DNA of 34,230 bases. Source: Levilactobacillus yonginensis (GTDB taxonomy: Bacteria > Bacillota > Bacilli > Lactobacillales > Lactobacillaceae). Location: assembly GCF_003946265.1 (NCBI RefSeq), contig NZ_RHNO01000026.1, forward strand, positions 1-34,230. The letters are read 5' to 3'. Shown piece after piece: positions 6,665-14,990 of the stretch; within the stretch, counting starts at the first letter, position 1; every line of letters starts with the position of its first letter. A program made the position numbers and the translations under genes. Under the pieces are notes generated by a model that was given only the letters and a program-made list of their open reading frames with translations, did not search any database and was not told where the DNA came from.

Positions 6665-7669
6665 ATGAATGAACAACATTCTTCAAACGACAAGCTGAAC
6701 ACCGCTGAAAAGACCGTTGTTGTGCCATTATTATTAATCGCGACCATTCTTGCCGGCATGCTGTCACCCATGCAATCCGCTGTGAACGGCCAAGTCGGCA
6801 AGCTGTTGAAAGATGGCAACGCTTCTGCCGTTGTCTCCTTTGGATCAGGACTGGTCGTTATGGCCGTCATCATCTTAGCCCGCCGCTCTACCCGGCAACA
6901 GTTCGCGTCCATCCCACGTAAAATTGCCGCTCGCAAGATTCCCTGGTGGAACTGGGTAGCCGGCTGTTGTGGGGCCATGGTCGTTTTTTCCGAAGGGGCC
7001 TCCGCCTCTGTCCTGGGCGTGGCTACCTTCCAAACAACTTTAATTTCTGGCATGGTGATCTCTGGCTTGCTTTGTGACCGCTTGGGTATTGGGGTACCTG
7101 AGAAACAGATGTTTAACTTCCCGCGGATTTTAGGCGCCTTACTTGCCATCCTAGCGACCGTCCTCGTTGTATTGCCTAGCTGGCAAGCCCCTAAGGTCGT
7201 CGCCTTAGCCGTTCTGCCATTCTTAGCCGGTCTACTGGCCGGTTGGCAACCAGCCGGTAACTCTGCTGTGGCTCAAGAAACTGGATCCATGCTGGTATCT
7301 ATCACCTGGAACTTTATTGTCGGTTTCACCATCTTAGGTGCCGCCCTCTTGATCCGGGTCATGATGGGTCAAGTAACCTTCACCCTGCCAACCGCTTGGT
7401 GGATGTACCTCGGTGGGCCCCTTGGCTTACTGTCGATTGCCCTGATGGCGCTGTTAGTTCGTGGCTTGGGCCTGTTGTTGCTGGGCCTTGCCTCCACTGC
7501 TGGTCAGCTGATTGGGTCCGTCCTGATTGACTGGATGATTCCCGCTCTGGGCGCACAGGTCTACACGGTCACCGTCCTTGGTGCCGTGGTTGCCCTGATT
7601 GGTGCTGGTATCGCGATGATGCCTTCCGCTAAGAAGAAGGTAGCCGTCAACGACCTCGAGACCCACTGA
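6665..7669 (+). CDS. DMT-superfamily transporter (YdcZ type, duplicated)
   Basis: A 334-residue protein with about ten hydrophobic helices. The N-terminal half (PMQSAVNGQVGKLLKDGNAS followed by VSFGSGLVVMAVII) and the C-terminal half (AGWQPAGNSAVAQETGSM followed by ITWNFIVGFTILGAALL) show the same pattern. This indicates the internally duplicated DMT_YdcZ architecture (PF04657). The family belongs to the drug/metabolite transporter superfamily; most members have no defined substrate. The start at 6665 follows a weak GGGGAAA site. It lies between the amidotransferase-like and amide hydrolase genes with short gaps, so it probably moves the compound on which those proteins act. Confidence 0.8.
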   Translation: MNEQHSSNDKLNTAEKTVVVPLLLIATILAGMLSPMQSAVNGQVGKLLKDGNASAVVSFGSGLVVMAVIILARRSTRQQFASIPRKIAARKIPWWNWVAGCCGAMVVFSEGASASVLGVATFQTTLISGMVISGLLCDRLGIGVPEKQMFNFPRILGALLAILATVLVVLPSWQAPKVVALAVLPFLAGLLAGWQPAGNSAVAQETGSMLVSITWNFIVGFTILGAALLIRVMMGQVTFTLPTAWWMYLGGPLGLLSIALMALLVRGLGLLLLGLASTAGQLIGSVLIDWMIPALGAQVYTVTVLGAVVALIGAGIAMMPSAKKKVAVNDLETH

Positions 7670-7691
7670 TCACACAGAAAGGAGCTTCCTT

Positions 7692-8747
7692 ATGGCCTGC
7701 ACAGGCATTGAATTAATTAGCAAACAGGGGCATCCCTTCTGGGGTCGCACCCAAGATTTTGAACAACATTTTGAATACTCTGGCGTGAAGATTCCCAAAG
7801 GCTACGAATTCCAAGAAGCCTTTACCCCGTTCAAGAGTGAACGCAACGTTATGGGCATTGTCTGGGCCAATGACATTCACAAATCACCGGTTCTGCTCGA
7901 CGGGATCAACGAATACGGCATCTGTGGCGGTTCATTTTACTTTGACCACTTTTACCGCTACGTGCCGACTGCCGAAATCACGGCCAGCGGTAAGACTGCG
8001 ATTCGTGGTGAGGAACTCTGTACCTGGATTTTGACCCACTACCGTAGCCTGGATGACATCAAAGACCACCTCGGCCAAGACATTGGCATCACCAATGAAC
8101 CGGGCCCGATGATGGGCATGTCGGTTCCGCAACACTGCGTCTTTCACGACGAAACGGGCCGGTCCATCGTGGTCGAACCGTCAATTGAAAATGGTTTCCA
8201 TATTTACGAAAACAAGCTCGGCGTCTTCACCAACGCCCCCACTTTTGACTGGCATCTAAGTAACCTGAAGACCTGGCTGGAACGAACTACTGACCGCCAC
8301 TACGACTTCACGGTTGACGAACCCATTGACCAGATCAAGCTGGGCGAACCAACTAGTGGTCTGGTAGGTATCCCCGCCGACTACAAGCCTGAATCACGGT
8401 TTCTCCGGGCTGCCTTCTCCAAGCTCCTCTCCGTGGACGTTGACGACGATGAAACACTCAATCAGATTTTCCAGCTGCTGACCACGGTGAATACGCCGAA
8501 GGGTTCCCTGCGGATTCCACAACCAGATGAGACGTTGATCGCCTGGACGCAGTACACCGCTGGCTACGATATTCAGCAAAAGATTCTGTACGCCTTCACC
8601 TACGACAACCGGGATCTGCGGTCACTGGATTACGGTGATCCGAACGATTGGGGCAGCGATATCCGCTATTTTAGCTTTATCTCCAAGCAAACTGCCCGTC
8701 CATTTACTGAGAAGAATTCCTGGGCAGCTGGAGAGAATACGATTTAG
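7692..8747 (+). CDS. Linear amide C-N hydrolase, choloylglycine hydrolase/penicillin V acylase family
   Basis: A 351-residue Ntn hydrolase of family PF02275. The nucleophile would be Cys3 (MACTGI), so maturation must remove Met-Ala rather than only Met. Other expected active-site features are present: Arg19 and Asp22 in GRTQDF, Asn181 in FTNAPTFDW and Arg236 in SRFLRAA. Bile salt hydrolases have an Asn in the GLN motif; here the corresponding stretch is ICGGSFYF, so neither classical bile salt hydrolase nor penicillin V acylase specificity can be assumed. No signal peptide is seen. AAAGGAG precedes the ATG. Last gene of the operon, 22 bp after the transporter and before a strong terminator. 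Confidence 0.85.
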   Translation: MACTGIELISKQGHPFWGRTQDFEQHFEYSGVKIPKGYEFQEAFTPFKSERNVMGIVWANDIHKSPVLLDGINEYGICGGSFYFDHFYRYVPTAEITASGKTAIRGEELCTWILTHYRSLDDIKDHLGQDIGITNEPGPMMGMSVPQHCVFHDETGRSIVVEPSIENGFHIYENKLGVFTNAPTFDWHLSNLKTWLERTTDRHYDFTVDEPIDQIKLGEPTSGLVGIPADYKPESRFLRAAFSKLLSVDVDDDETLNQIFQLLTTVNTPKGSLRIPQPDETLIAWTQYTAGYDIQQKILYAFTYDNRDLRSLDYGDPNDWGSDIRYFSFISKQTARPFTEKNSWAAGENTI

Positions 8748-8796
8748 AACGATAATACTGGCTCCAATGGTGCCAGTCAAAACTGAAGGTATAACC

Positions 8797-8848
8797 AAAA
8801 GCACTGACAAAATCGGGATTTTATTCTCGAATTTGTCAGTGCTTTTTT
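8797..8848 (+). terminator. Terminator of the amide hydrolase operon
   Basis: AAAAGCACTGACAAA pairs with TTTGTCAGTGCTTTT across an AT-rich loop, with a T-run. Confidence 0.88.
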
Positions 8849-8854
8849 ATTTAA

Positions 8855-9086
8855 ACGTGCTCCGCCAGACAGGTTCCTGCGCTTAGTATGAATCTAGTTT
8901 AATGACTGGATTGGCTCTCGCCTGTTTATCCCTATCCTGGCTGCCTTTGAAACGTGCTCTGTGAGGCAGACCCCTGCGCTTAGTATGAATCTGGTTTAAT
9001 GACTGGATTGACTCTCGCCTGTTTATCCCTGTCCTGGCTGCCTTTGAAACGTGCTCCGCCAGACAGGTTCCTGCGCTTAGTATGAA
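8855..9086. repeat. 97-bp tandem direct repeat, two and a half copies
   Basis: Unit 1 is 8855-8951, unit 2 is 8952-9048, and unit 3 (9049-9086) stops after about 38 bp where a hairpin begins. The period is exactly 97. Units 1 and 2 differ mainly in a 14-bp block near the start (CCGCCAGACAGGTT against TGTGAGGCAGACCC) plus a few point changes. The partial third unit matches unit 1, not unit 2. No convincing open frame or promoter was found. It fills most of the gap between the operon terminator and the oxidase gene. Confidence 0.85.
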
Positions 9087-9125
9087 TATAGGGCATGTCC
9101 GGCGCTGCCGAACATGCCCTATATT
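9085..9125 (-). terminator. Hairpin downstream of the multicopper oxidase
   Basis: A 14-bp perfect stem (85-98 pairs with 112-125, last digits of 9085-9125) is topped by CGGC/GCCG. It lies 41 bp past the oxidase stop. There is no clear T-run, so termination efficiency is uncertain. Confidence 0.5.
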
Positions 9126-9166
9126 CCCACTAATGCTCAGAACCTAAACGTCTGGCTCCGCACTCT

Positions 9167-10702
9167 TTACATCTTCATTCCCATCTTCTCATAGGAACTC
9201 ATCCCGGCAAGATGGAGGTCCTTAACGTCAATTCCTCGCTCCTCAGCGACCGCGTTCATTAGCGTGTCCATATCCATCAGCTTGTACGTCTGTGGATGTT
9301 GTGGATCGTAGGCTTCAATCTGAGCCATCATCCCGCCATCTTCGTGTTCAATAATGTGGCAGTGATACATGAAGACACCCGGCTTGTCGAACCAAACCTT
9401 TAACCGGACCGTTTCACCAGGGTTGACGCCGACCGTGTCCTTGAAGCCGTGTTCGTTGGCGTACGGTTCATGGCCGTTGCGCGAGACCACTAGAAATTGG
9501 GTGCCATGCATGTGGAACGGGTGGACCATGCCGCCCTCCATGTCATTGGTGTTGGTAACATCCCATAACTCAACGTTGCCCACCTTTTGTTTGGCGTCAA
9601 TCCGTTGCATTTCAAATTTCTTACCGTCAATCATGACTTGTTCATCCATCCCAGACATCACGACCTTACGAATTGGCGTATCTGGCGTCACTTCTGGGTC
9701 TGGAATATCAACCAGGTGGGCTGGCAATTTAGCCGTGTCTGTCGCAAAGTCGTGGACTCTGAACCGAACCAACGGTACATCGTCACTGTACAACGTGACC
9801 GTCTTACCGGGCGTAACCTTGCCGAAGTCCACAATAATTTCGGCCCGTTCAGCACAGGTTAACATCAGGTGCGTAAATTCAACTGGTTCCGGCATGACAC
9901 CACCGTCTGAGGCGATTTGTGTGAATGGCAGGTCGTCGTCAAAGTGTAGCCGCCATTCACGCCGGTTAGCGCCATCCAAGATGCGGAGGCGGACCCGTTG
10001 CGTGGTGACATCAAAGTAGGGATTAATGGTCCCATTGATCATGGGCGTAGGTCCTTGAACCCCGTCAGGATCGTAATCAGCGTTGTAATCCCATTGATTA
10101 TCTTCGTGAAAACGCCGGTCTTGTAAAACTAACGGAATGTCATCCACCCCGTAGTTCCGTGGAAATGGTAATTTAGCCTCAACGTCATCGGTAACCAGTG
10201 CCAATCCCGCTAAACCATGCCAAACCTGTTCGGCCGTTGATGGACACGGGTGCGCGTGCAACCACAACGTCGCAGCCGGTTGGTCGACCTTAAAATCAAT
10301 GTGGCGCGTCTTACCAGGATAAACGGGCGCGTGACAGCCACCGTCGGTATACGGTCCTGGCACGTTGAGACCGTGCCAGTGGAATGTGGTCAATTCTGGC
10401 AAACTATTTTTCAAATCAATGTGCATGGTCTTGCCCTTCGCAAAGACAACGGTTTGGCCAAGTAACGAGCCATTGTACCCCCAGGTCTTCGTTTTCTTAC
10501 CCGGCAATAATTGGGTCTCCCCAGCCTGAGCCTCAACCGTGTAATATGTATCCGTCGCCGTCTCTTTATCGGGTTTCAACAAGGGTGGAATCCGTAACGG
10601 TTGTTGCGGTGTTTTCGGTTCTGCCAGCGGCACATACCCACCATCGTGCGTATTGTAAGCCGCCTCATCAAAGAAATAATCGGTGTAAATTGATTTTGTC
10701 AT
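9167..10702 (-). CDS. Multicopper oxidase (laccase-like)
   Basis: A 511-residue, three-cupredoxin-domain oxidase with all four copper motifs: HWHG (108-111), LHAHP (148-152), HPFHMHG (394-400) and HCHIIEHE (447-454). The type 1 site is His394, Cys448, His453 with Met458 as likely axial ligand, so the protein should be active. No Sec or Tat signal is present, indicating a cytoplasmic enzyme as in other lactobacilli. Lactobacillus members of this family are known to oxidise phenolics and some biogenic amines; CueO-like copper oxidation is an alternative. The last eleven residues contain four Met. A TTAC-AAA-GTAA palindrome at 10736-10746 upstream could be a regulatory site. Confidence 0.92.
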   Translation of the reverse strand: MTKSIYTDYFFDEAAYNTHDGGYVPLAEPKTPQQPLRIPPLLKPDKETATDTYYTVEAQAGETQLLPGKKTKTWGYNGSLLGQTVVFAKGKTMHIDLKNSLPELTTFHWHGLNVPGPYTDGGCHAPVYPGKTRHIDFKVDQPAATLWLHAHPCPSTAEQVWHGLAGLALVTDDVEAKLPFPRNYGVDDIPLVLQDRRFHEDNQWDYNADYDPDGVQGPTPMINGTINPYFDVTTQRVRLRILDGANRREWRLHFDDDLPFTQIASDGGVMPEPVEFTHLMLTCAERAEIIVDFGKVTPGKTVTLYSDDVPLVRFRVHDFATDTAKLPAHLVDIPDPEVTPDTPIRKVVMSGMDEQVMIDGKKFEMQRIDAKQKVGNVELWDVTNTNDMEGGMVHPFHMHGTQFLVVSRNGHEPYANEHGFKDTVGVNPGETVRLKVWFDKPGVFMYHCHIIEHEDGGMMAQIEAYDPQHPQTYKLMDMDTLMNAVAEERGIDVKDLHLAGMSSYEKMGMKM

Positions 10703-10881
10703 CTTGAAGGCTCCCCTACGAGTTATTTAGAACACTTACAAAGTAATCATACCGCATTCTTTCGGGCGAGTAATAATAATCCGTTTGTGAAATTGCCTAG
10801 TAACCCATGAAGCGCGTGGACCAGTAGACGATTAATTAGTATCTTTAGTTAGTGAGCATTTCAGCAAGGCCAACTGGGAAC

Positions 10882-10910
10882 AAAAAGGGCTGAGACAAAA
10901 GTCTCAGCCC
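10882..10910 (-). terminator. Terminator of the P-type ATPase gene
   Basis: A perfect ten-pair stem GGGCTGAGAC/GTCTCAGCCC with a four-base loop (10887-10910), followed on the minus strand by five T. A second hairpin (CCCATAGC/GCTATGGG, 10939-10973) lies between it and the gene. Confidence 0.85.
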
Positions 10911-10979
10911 CTTCAAATATATTGTCTATCTAAGTGTCCCCATAGCCGTTTTCTCTCTGAACACTGCTATGGGCCCAAT

Positions 10980-12773
10980 TTACCGGTCCGTCCGCGCCCG
11001 CAAAGCGTAGAGAATCGTTACGGTGTCGACAACTTCTTGGAAGACAGCCCCGATGATGGCGGGAATCACTCCGAAGCTGGCAATCAGCATCAGCGCGGTA
11101 CAGATGAAGATACCGATCAACACGGCCTGCTTGGCCACCCGCATGGTATCTTGCGCAATTCGGCGGGCCACACTGACCCGGGTCAAATCATCCTTCAACA
11201 CCACAGCATCGGCGGACTCACTTGCGGCCGTCGCACCGTGCGCCCCCATTGCGATTCCCACATCAGCCGTGGCCAACGATGGTGCATCATTGATGCCATC
11301 ACCAACCATGGCAACTGGTCGCTGGTCATCCGGTAATTTCGCCAGTACCGCTATCTTTTCGGCGGGCAAACACTCCGCGTGAATCTGGTCGATGCCCACT
11401 TCACCGGCAATCTGGCGGGCAATCGGTTCACGGTCACCCGAGATCATCAGCAGGTGACTGACCTGGGCATCCCGCAGCGCCGTCATCGTAGCGGCAGCTT
11501 CCGGTCGAACGCGGTCACTAAAGCTGACGTACCCCTGATACAGGCCAGCCGCCGAGACAAACACCGCCGTCTGGTCGGGCTTTTCCACGTCCTCATCCGT
11601 CACAAAACTTGCTTTACCGACCCGAATCGTTTGGCCGTCGATGGTGGCTTCGACCCCTTGGGCGGTCACTTCAGTTACGTCGGTCGCCGTCAGGAGCGGC
11701 CCCGTCGTCGCGGCTACCAGTGACTGAGCGAGCACGTGCCCGGAATGTTGTTCCGTACTGGCCGCCAGCTGTAATAACGTTTCGGCCGTTACCGCTGAAG
11801 TTGGTACGACTTGGTCGACCACTAATTTTCCTTGCGTAATCGTCCCGGTCTTATCAAACGCAAACGTCTTAACCTTCGCCAATTTTTCCAACGTGGTCCC
11901 AGTCTTCACAATGATTCCGTTACGACTAGCCCGACTCATGCCGGAAATTAGGGCAATGGGCGCTGCTAAAATCAAGGGGCATGGTGACGCCACGACCAAG
12001 ACCTCAGCGAACCGCACCGGATCACCTGATACGGCCCAAGCGATACCAGCAATCACGTAAGCTAACAACGTGAACGGCACAGCGTAACGGTCCGCCATCC
12101 GAACGAATTTTGCCGGTTGTTCTTCAGCCTGCTTGACCAAGCGCACAATGTTTTGGTACTGACTGTTGTCTGCAGTCTGATCAGCCTCCAGTTGAACCGA
12201 GGCTTCACCGTTGATACTCCCTGACATGACGGTATTGCCGGCAACTTTCTCAATTGGCCGCGCTTCACCGGTCAGAGAGGCTTCGTTCACCGTGGTAGGA
12301 CCGGTTAAGAGGGTCCCATCAACTGGGATGACTTCACCGGGACGAACGACCAGGTGGTCACCCACCACGACCTCCCCCACGGGAATATCCGTGAGCTGGT
12401 CGACCACTAACCGATGGGCCGTTTGAGGTGAATTGTTCAGGAGTTCTTGAAGTTCACTGTTGGCCCGCTGTGCTGCAAAGTCTTCCAGCGCGTCGCCCCC
12501 AGTCAACATGAGCAACACGATTAAAGCGGCCCAGTACTCACCAACCGCTAACGTGGCCAATACCGCGGTAATCGCCAGTAAGTCCACCCCGAACTTGCCG
12601 GACTGCAGGGTCTTGACCATGTCAATAAACATCATGAGTGCCAACAGGACTCCCAAGGCAGTCACAATGATCTGGGCCACACCAGCCTGATGATTCACAA
12701 ATTGAAGCCATAAAGCAATTACCCCTAAAACAATGACGCACCAAAACTCTCGGTACTGTCTTAAACGGCGCAT
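10980..12773 (-). CDS. P1B-type heavy-metal translocating ATPase
   Basis: A 597-residue metal P-type ATPase without an N-terminal heavy-metal-associated domain. The catalytic core is complete: TGE at 168-170, DKTGT with phospho-acceptor Asp307, and GDGIND at 491-496. The membrane metal motif is SPCP (263-266) rather than CPC. The nucleotide-domain HP motif is His346-Val347. The last helix carries QEVVD (579-583) where P1B-4 pumps have an HEGGT-type motif. This fits an SPC-type subgroup with Co, Fe, Zn or Cd as possible substrates; Cu(I) is less likely. The start at 12773 has AAAGGAGG upstream; an in-frame extension of 25 residues lacks a ribosome binding site. A -10 box TATACT lies at 12811-12816. 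The nearest downstream gene is the oxidase, behind a terminator. Confidence 0.88.
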   Translation of the reverse strand: MRRLRQYREFWCVIVLGVIALWLQFVNHQAGVAQIIVTALGVLLALMMFIDMVKTLQSGKFGVDLLAITAVLATLAVGEYWAALIVLLMLTGGDALEDFAAQRANSELQELLNNSPQTAHRLVVDQLTDIPVGEVVVGDHLVVRPGEVIPVDGTLLTGPTTVNEASLTGEARPIEKVAGNTVMSGSINGEASVQLEADQTADNSQYQNIVRLVKQAEEQPAKFVRMADRYAVPFTLLAYVIAGIAWAVSGDPVRFAEVLVVASPCPLILAAPIALISGMSRASRNGIIVKTGTTLEKLAKVKTFAFDKTGTITQGKLVVDQVVPTSAVTAETLLQLAASTEQHSGHVLAQSLVAATTGPLLTATDVTEVTAQGVEATIDGQTIRVGKASFVTDEDVEKPDQTAVFVSAAGLYQGYVSFSDRVRPEAAATMTALRDAQVSHLLMISGDREPIARQIAGEVGIDQIHAECLPAEKIAVLAKLPDDQRPVAMVGDGINDAPSLATADVGIAMGAHGATAASESADAVVLKDDLTRVSVARRIAQDTMRVAKQAVLIGIFICTALMLIASFGVIPAIIGAVFQEVVDTVTILYALRARTDR

Positions 12774-12845
12774 GCTAGTCCCTCCTTTGTAATGATTCTT
12801 ACTTAGTTCGAGTATAACAAACTGTAATCGCTTTACCAGTCCAAA

Positions 12846-12878
12846 CAAAAATAAAAAGCCAAGACCTAGGCCCTGACT
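12846..12878 (-). terminator. Terminator of the LPQTRE adhesin gene
   Basis: A GC-rich hairpin with several G-U pairs around a TA apex (12857-12878), followed on the minus strand by TTTTTATTTTT. Confidence 0.7.
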
Positions 12879-12939
12879 TTACCGTTTCATGTAGTTCGGC
12901 AATCTCATCCAGCTAGGAGGGGACCACGCAAAAATTAAT

Positions 12940-14277
12940 TTAGAAGTGACGACGCACTACCGCGCTGACACCCAACGTGGCCGTGGCTAAAGCGACACCC
13001 AAAATACTCAGTGGGGTTGCGTTGGCTTCACGCGTCTGAGGCAACTTAGTGTTTCCTGCAGCGACGGTGTGGCCACCGTTTTCGGTAACCGTAGCCTTGG
13101 CTGGTTGATGCTTCAGACTAGCAGCTTTAGCGGCAGCTGCCTTTTTAGCAGCGGCTTTCTTGGCTGCGGCTTCTGCAGCTTCCTTCTTGGCAGCTTCGTT
13201 CTTTTCTTCTTGTTCCCGTTCTTCTTGTTCTTTGTCGGTTTCAGTACCTTCATCGACATCGATTGTCCCGGTGTTGTCTTCTTCCTCTTCTTCATCGGTT
13301 TCGTTCGTGTTCGTGTCACCACCACCGGAACCGCTGTTACCGTTAGAGGAGGAAACCTTTCCGTTGGCTTCTTCAGAGTGCTTGCCACCAGAGGTACCGC
13401 CGCCCCAGTTCATCACGGCGTTGTTCCGGAATTTATAACCAGAATCGATCAGGGAAGGATCTGTAACCTTGGTGTAGTAGTCAATGACCACGAGGTTGTT
13501 GACCGTGTCAGTAAATGCTAGGTCAAACCCGTTGTCGTTATATGTAACGTTGTAGTCGTCGCCTTCAGTCATGGCTGGCTTTTCACGCTTATAGCTCGTC
13601 GTGCTAGTCCAAGTCCCATTGCTGACGGTCACACCATGAATCAAATCTTGATAATCACCAATCGTGTCAGTAATATCCAGATTCTTCATCTCAAGTTCTT
13701 GACGATTAACGAGAATCGTCCATTTGATGGTGCCGTCGTCTTGCAAGACACCCTTCTTGGACAAGTTGGCTTCGTCAGACACAATGTTGATTTGTGACGT
13801 ACTGTTGCCCTTGTCTTTCAGTTGGAACGTCACGTCCTTTTCACCAGTATCTTCGTACCGGTACTTGGTGGCCAGGTTCAACGTTAATTTGTCGTTAGTC
13901 TTGCCCTCCAAGGCATCATTCATGGTAATGACGACCCCGGTATCGGAGACCACGGCGTTCCCAATGACGGTCCCGTCTGTGTCGTAAACCTTGAACTCAT
14001 CACCCGGCGTCTTCCCTTTCAGGTTCTCAGGAAAGTCCAACGTAATGGTATCACCATTGTGAATTGGGGTATTCCCAAAATTCAAGTTGTACTGAATATC
14101 AATCGTATCTTTATGTTTGAAGTCCGGACCATTCGTCACACTTGCTGACGTGGTGAAATCCGCACCGTTATAATTAGTGGCCGCTTTGGCCGGTGTTGCC
14201 ATTTGGCTGACAACTAATACCAAGACCAAACCTAATAGTCCAATTATCAGTCGCCATACTTTACTATTTTTAATCAA
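12940..14277 (-). CDS. Cell-wall-anchored adhesin with LPQTRE sorting signal
   Basis: A 445-residue surface protein. Residues 1-33 form a signal peptide ending AKA. The ectodomain begins with two Ig-like folds resembling MSCRAMM/collagen-binding adhesins (about residues 35-165 and 170-290), the second containing DYYTKVTDPSLIDSGYKFRN. A Gly/Ser linker, an acidic run with EEEEED, and a Lys/Ala/Glu-rich probable coiled coil span the wall. The C-terminus has LPQTR (412-416), a hydrophobic helix and RRHF. LPQTxE is a common sortase signal variant in Lactiplantibacillus and relatives, so Arg at the fifth position is not by itself a defect. The start is TTG 14277 after GGGAGGGG. The ligand is unknown; collagen binding is only suggested. 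Confidence 0.85.
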   Translation of the reverse strand: MIKNSKVWRLIIGLLGLVLVLVVSQMATPAKAATNYNGADFTTSASVTNGPDFKHKDTIDIQYNLNFGNTPIHNGDTITLDFPENLKGKTPGDEFKVYDTDGTVIGNAVVSDTGVVITMNDALEGKTNDKLTLNLATKYRYEDTGEKDVTFQLKDKGNSTSQINIVSDEANLSKKGVLQDDGTIKWTILVNRQELEMKNLDITDTIGDYQDLIHGVTVSNGTWTSTTSYKREKPAMTEGDDYNVTYNDNGFDLAFTDTVNNLVVIDYYTKVTDPSLIDSGYKFRNNAVMNWGGGTSGGKHSEEANGKVSSSNGNSGSGGGDTNTNETDEEEEEDNTGTIDVDEGTETDKEQEEREQEEKNEAAKKEAAEAAAKKAAAKKAAAAKAASLKHQPAKATVTENGGHTVAAGNTKLPQTREANATPLSILGVALATATLGVSAVVRRHF

Positions 14278-14402
14278 AAAAATCCCCTCCCGAAACTTTT
14301 ACATAGACAAAGTATACGCGCCTAGACGGTAGCTTGGCAATAGGAGCTGGACAGGTTCTATGAACTGTGTGGGAAAAAATTAGGCGGCAAAAAAAAGACA
14401 CG

Positions 14403-14432
14403 AAAAAAGGTTTGGGACAAAGGTCTCAAACC
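14403..14432 (-). terminator. Terminator of the HesB-like gene
   Basis: GGTTTGGGAC pairs with GTCTCAAACC (one G-T) around a short loop, and six T follow on the minus strand. Confidence 0.75.
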
Positions 14433-14464
14433 CTGTTGGTACGCCGAACGTAAATAGCCAAAAC

Positions 14465-14501
14465 GTGAGACAAAAGGCAGTCAACTCCGCTTTTGTCTCA
14501 C
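14465..14501 (-). other. Hairpin between the HesB-like gene and its terminator
   Basis: GTGAGACAAAAG and CTTTTGTCTCAC pair perfectly over 12 bp with a 13-base loop. It lies between the HesB-like gene stop and the terminator at 14403, and may be a first, T-poor terminator. Confidence 0.55.
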
Positions 14502-14519
14502 TCTTCCACAAGCTAGAAC

Positions 14520-14924
14520 CTAGCAAATGCGCGTTCCTAGCATCTGCATTTCTTTCTTCAAGTCTAAATCAGATTTTTCTTCAGCCGTGTAGGTAATCAG
14601 GCCCACCGCGCTGTCCAAAATGCCAGAGTCATCACGCAACGACAATTGATTGAACACCCTGTCCAGAATTAACCCGTTACTGAGATACAATTCCGTATCG
14701 GCGTTGGTAAATAACTGCAGCCCCAAGTTGTTCTCCAGGGGAATGGCGTAATCGGGATCATTGTCGGTCAACGCCACGAACTGAAACTTATCGCCAATGG
14801 CACAGGCCCCGCCAACCGTAGAATACCGGTTGGAACCGTCGTCCGTCGTTAGTAACAGCACCGCGTCTGGCTGAACGTTTGCCGCCAAGTAGGCCTGTGC
14901 TGCCTCTTTAATCGTGATTTTCAT
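14520..14924 (-). CDS. HesB-like iron-sulfur cluster biosynthesis family protein
   Basis: A 134-residue soluble protein starting MKITIKEAAQAYL. It resembles the lactobacillar HesB-like family (Fe-S_biosyn, PF01521) over its full length, including LLTTDDGSNRYSTVGGACAIG and the YLSNGLILDRVFNQLSLRDDSGIL segment. The three cysteines of genuine A-type Fe-S carriers are not conserved: only Cys in GGACAIG and the final residue are present, so an iron-sulfur role is uncertain. The ATG at 14924 is preceded by GAGGG nine bases upstream. An upstream TTG in frame would add two residues and is less likely. It is monocistronic, with its own terminator. Confidence 0.7.
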   Translation of the reverse strand: MKITIKEAAQAYLAANVQPDAVLLLTTDDGSNRYSTVGGACAIGDKFQFVALTDNDPDYAIPLENNLGLQLFTNADTELYLSNGLILDRVFNQLSLRDDSGILDSAVGLITYTAEEKSDLDLKKEMQMLGTRIC

Positions 14925-14990
14925 GAGCAATTTCCCTCTTTCCTGCCAACCAACTACCAGTCAATTGTGCACAACTATTTATACCTTTTT

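Noticed and set aside
7692-8747. Annotation as bile salt hydrolase
   Set aside because: The family fold and Cys, Arg, Asn residues fit, but the GLN-type Asn motif is replaced, so the specific name is not supported.
8855-9086. Tandem repeat considered as a CRISPR array
   Set aside because: The unit is 97 bp with no repeat/spacer division, units are nearly identical throughout, and no cas genes are present.
10736-10746. TTAC-AAA-GTAA as a CopY cop-box before the multicopper oxidase
   Set aside because: The cop-box consensus is TACANNTGTA; this palindrome has different half-sites and spacing, so it is only noted as a possible site.
13069-13521. Plus-strand frames opposite the LPQTRE adhesin gene
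   Set aside because: They are reverse readings of the acidic and Lys/Ala repeats, giving Ser- or Phe-rich nonsense without start signals.
14520-14924. Annotation as a functional Fe-S carrier (IscA/SufA)
   Set aside because: The three conserved Cys are not present; only family-level similarity is claimed.
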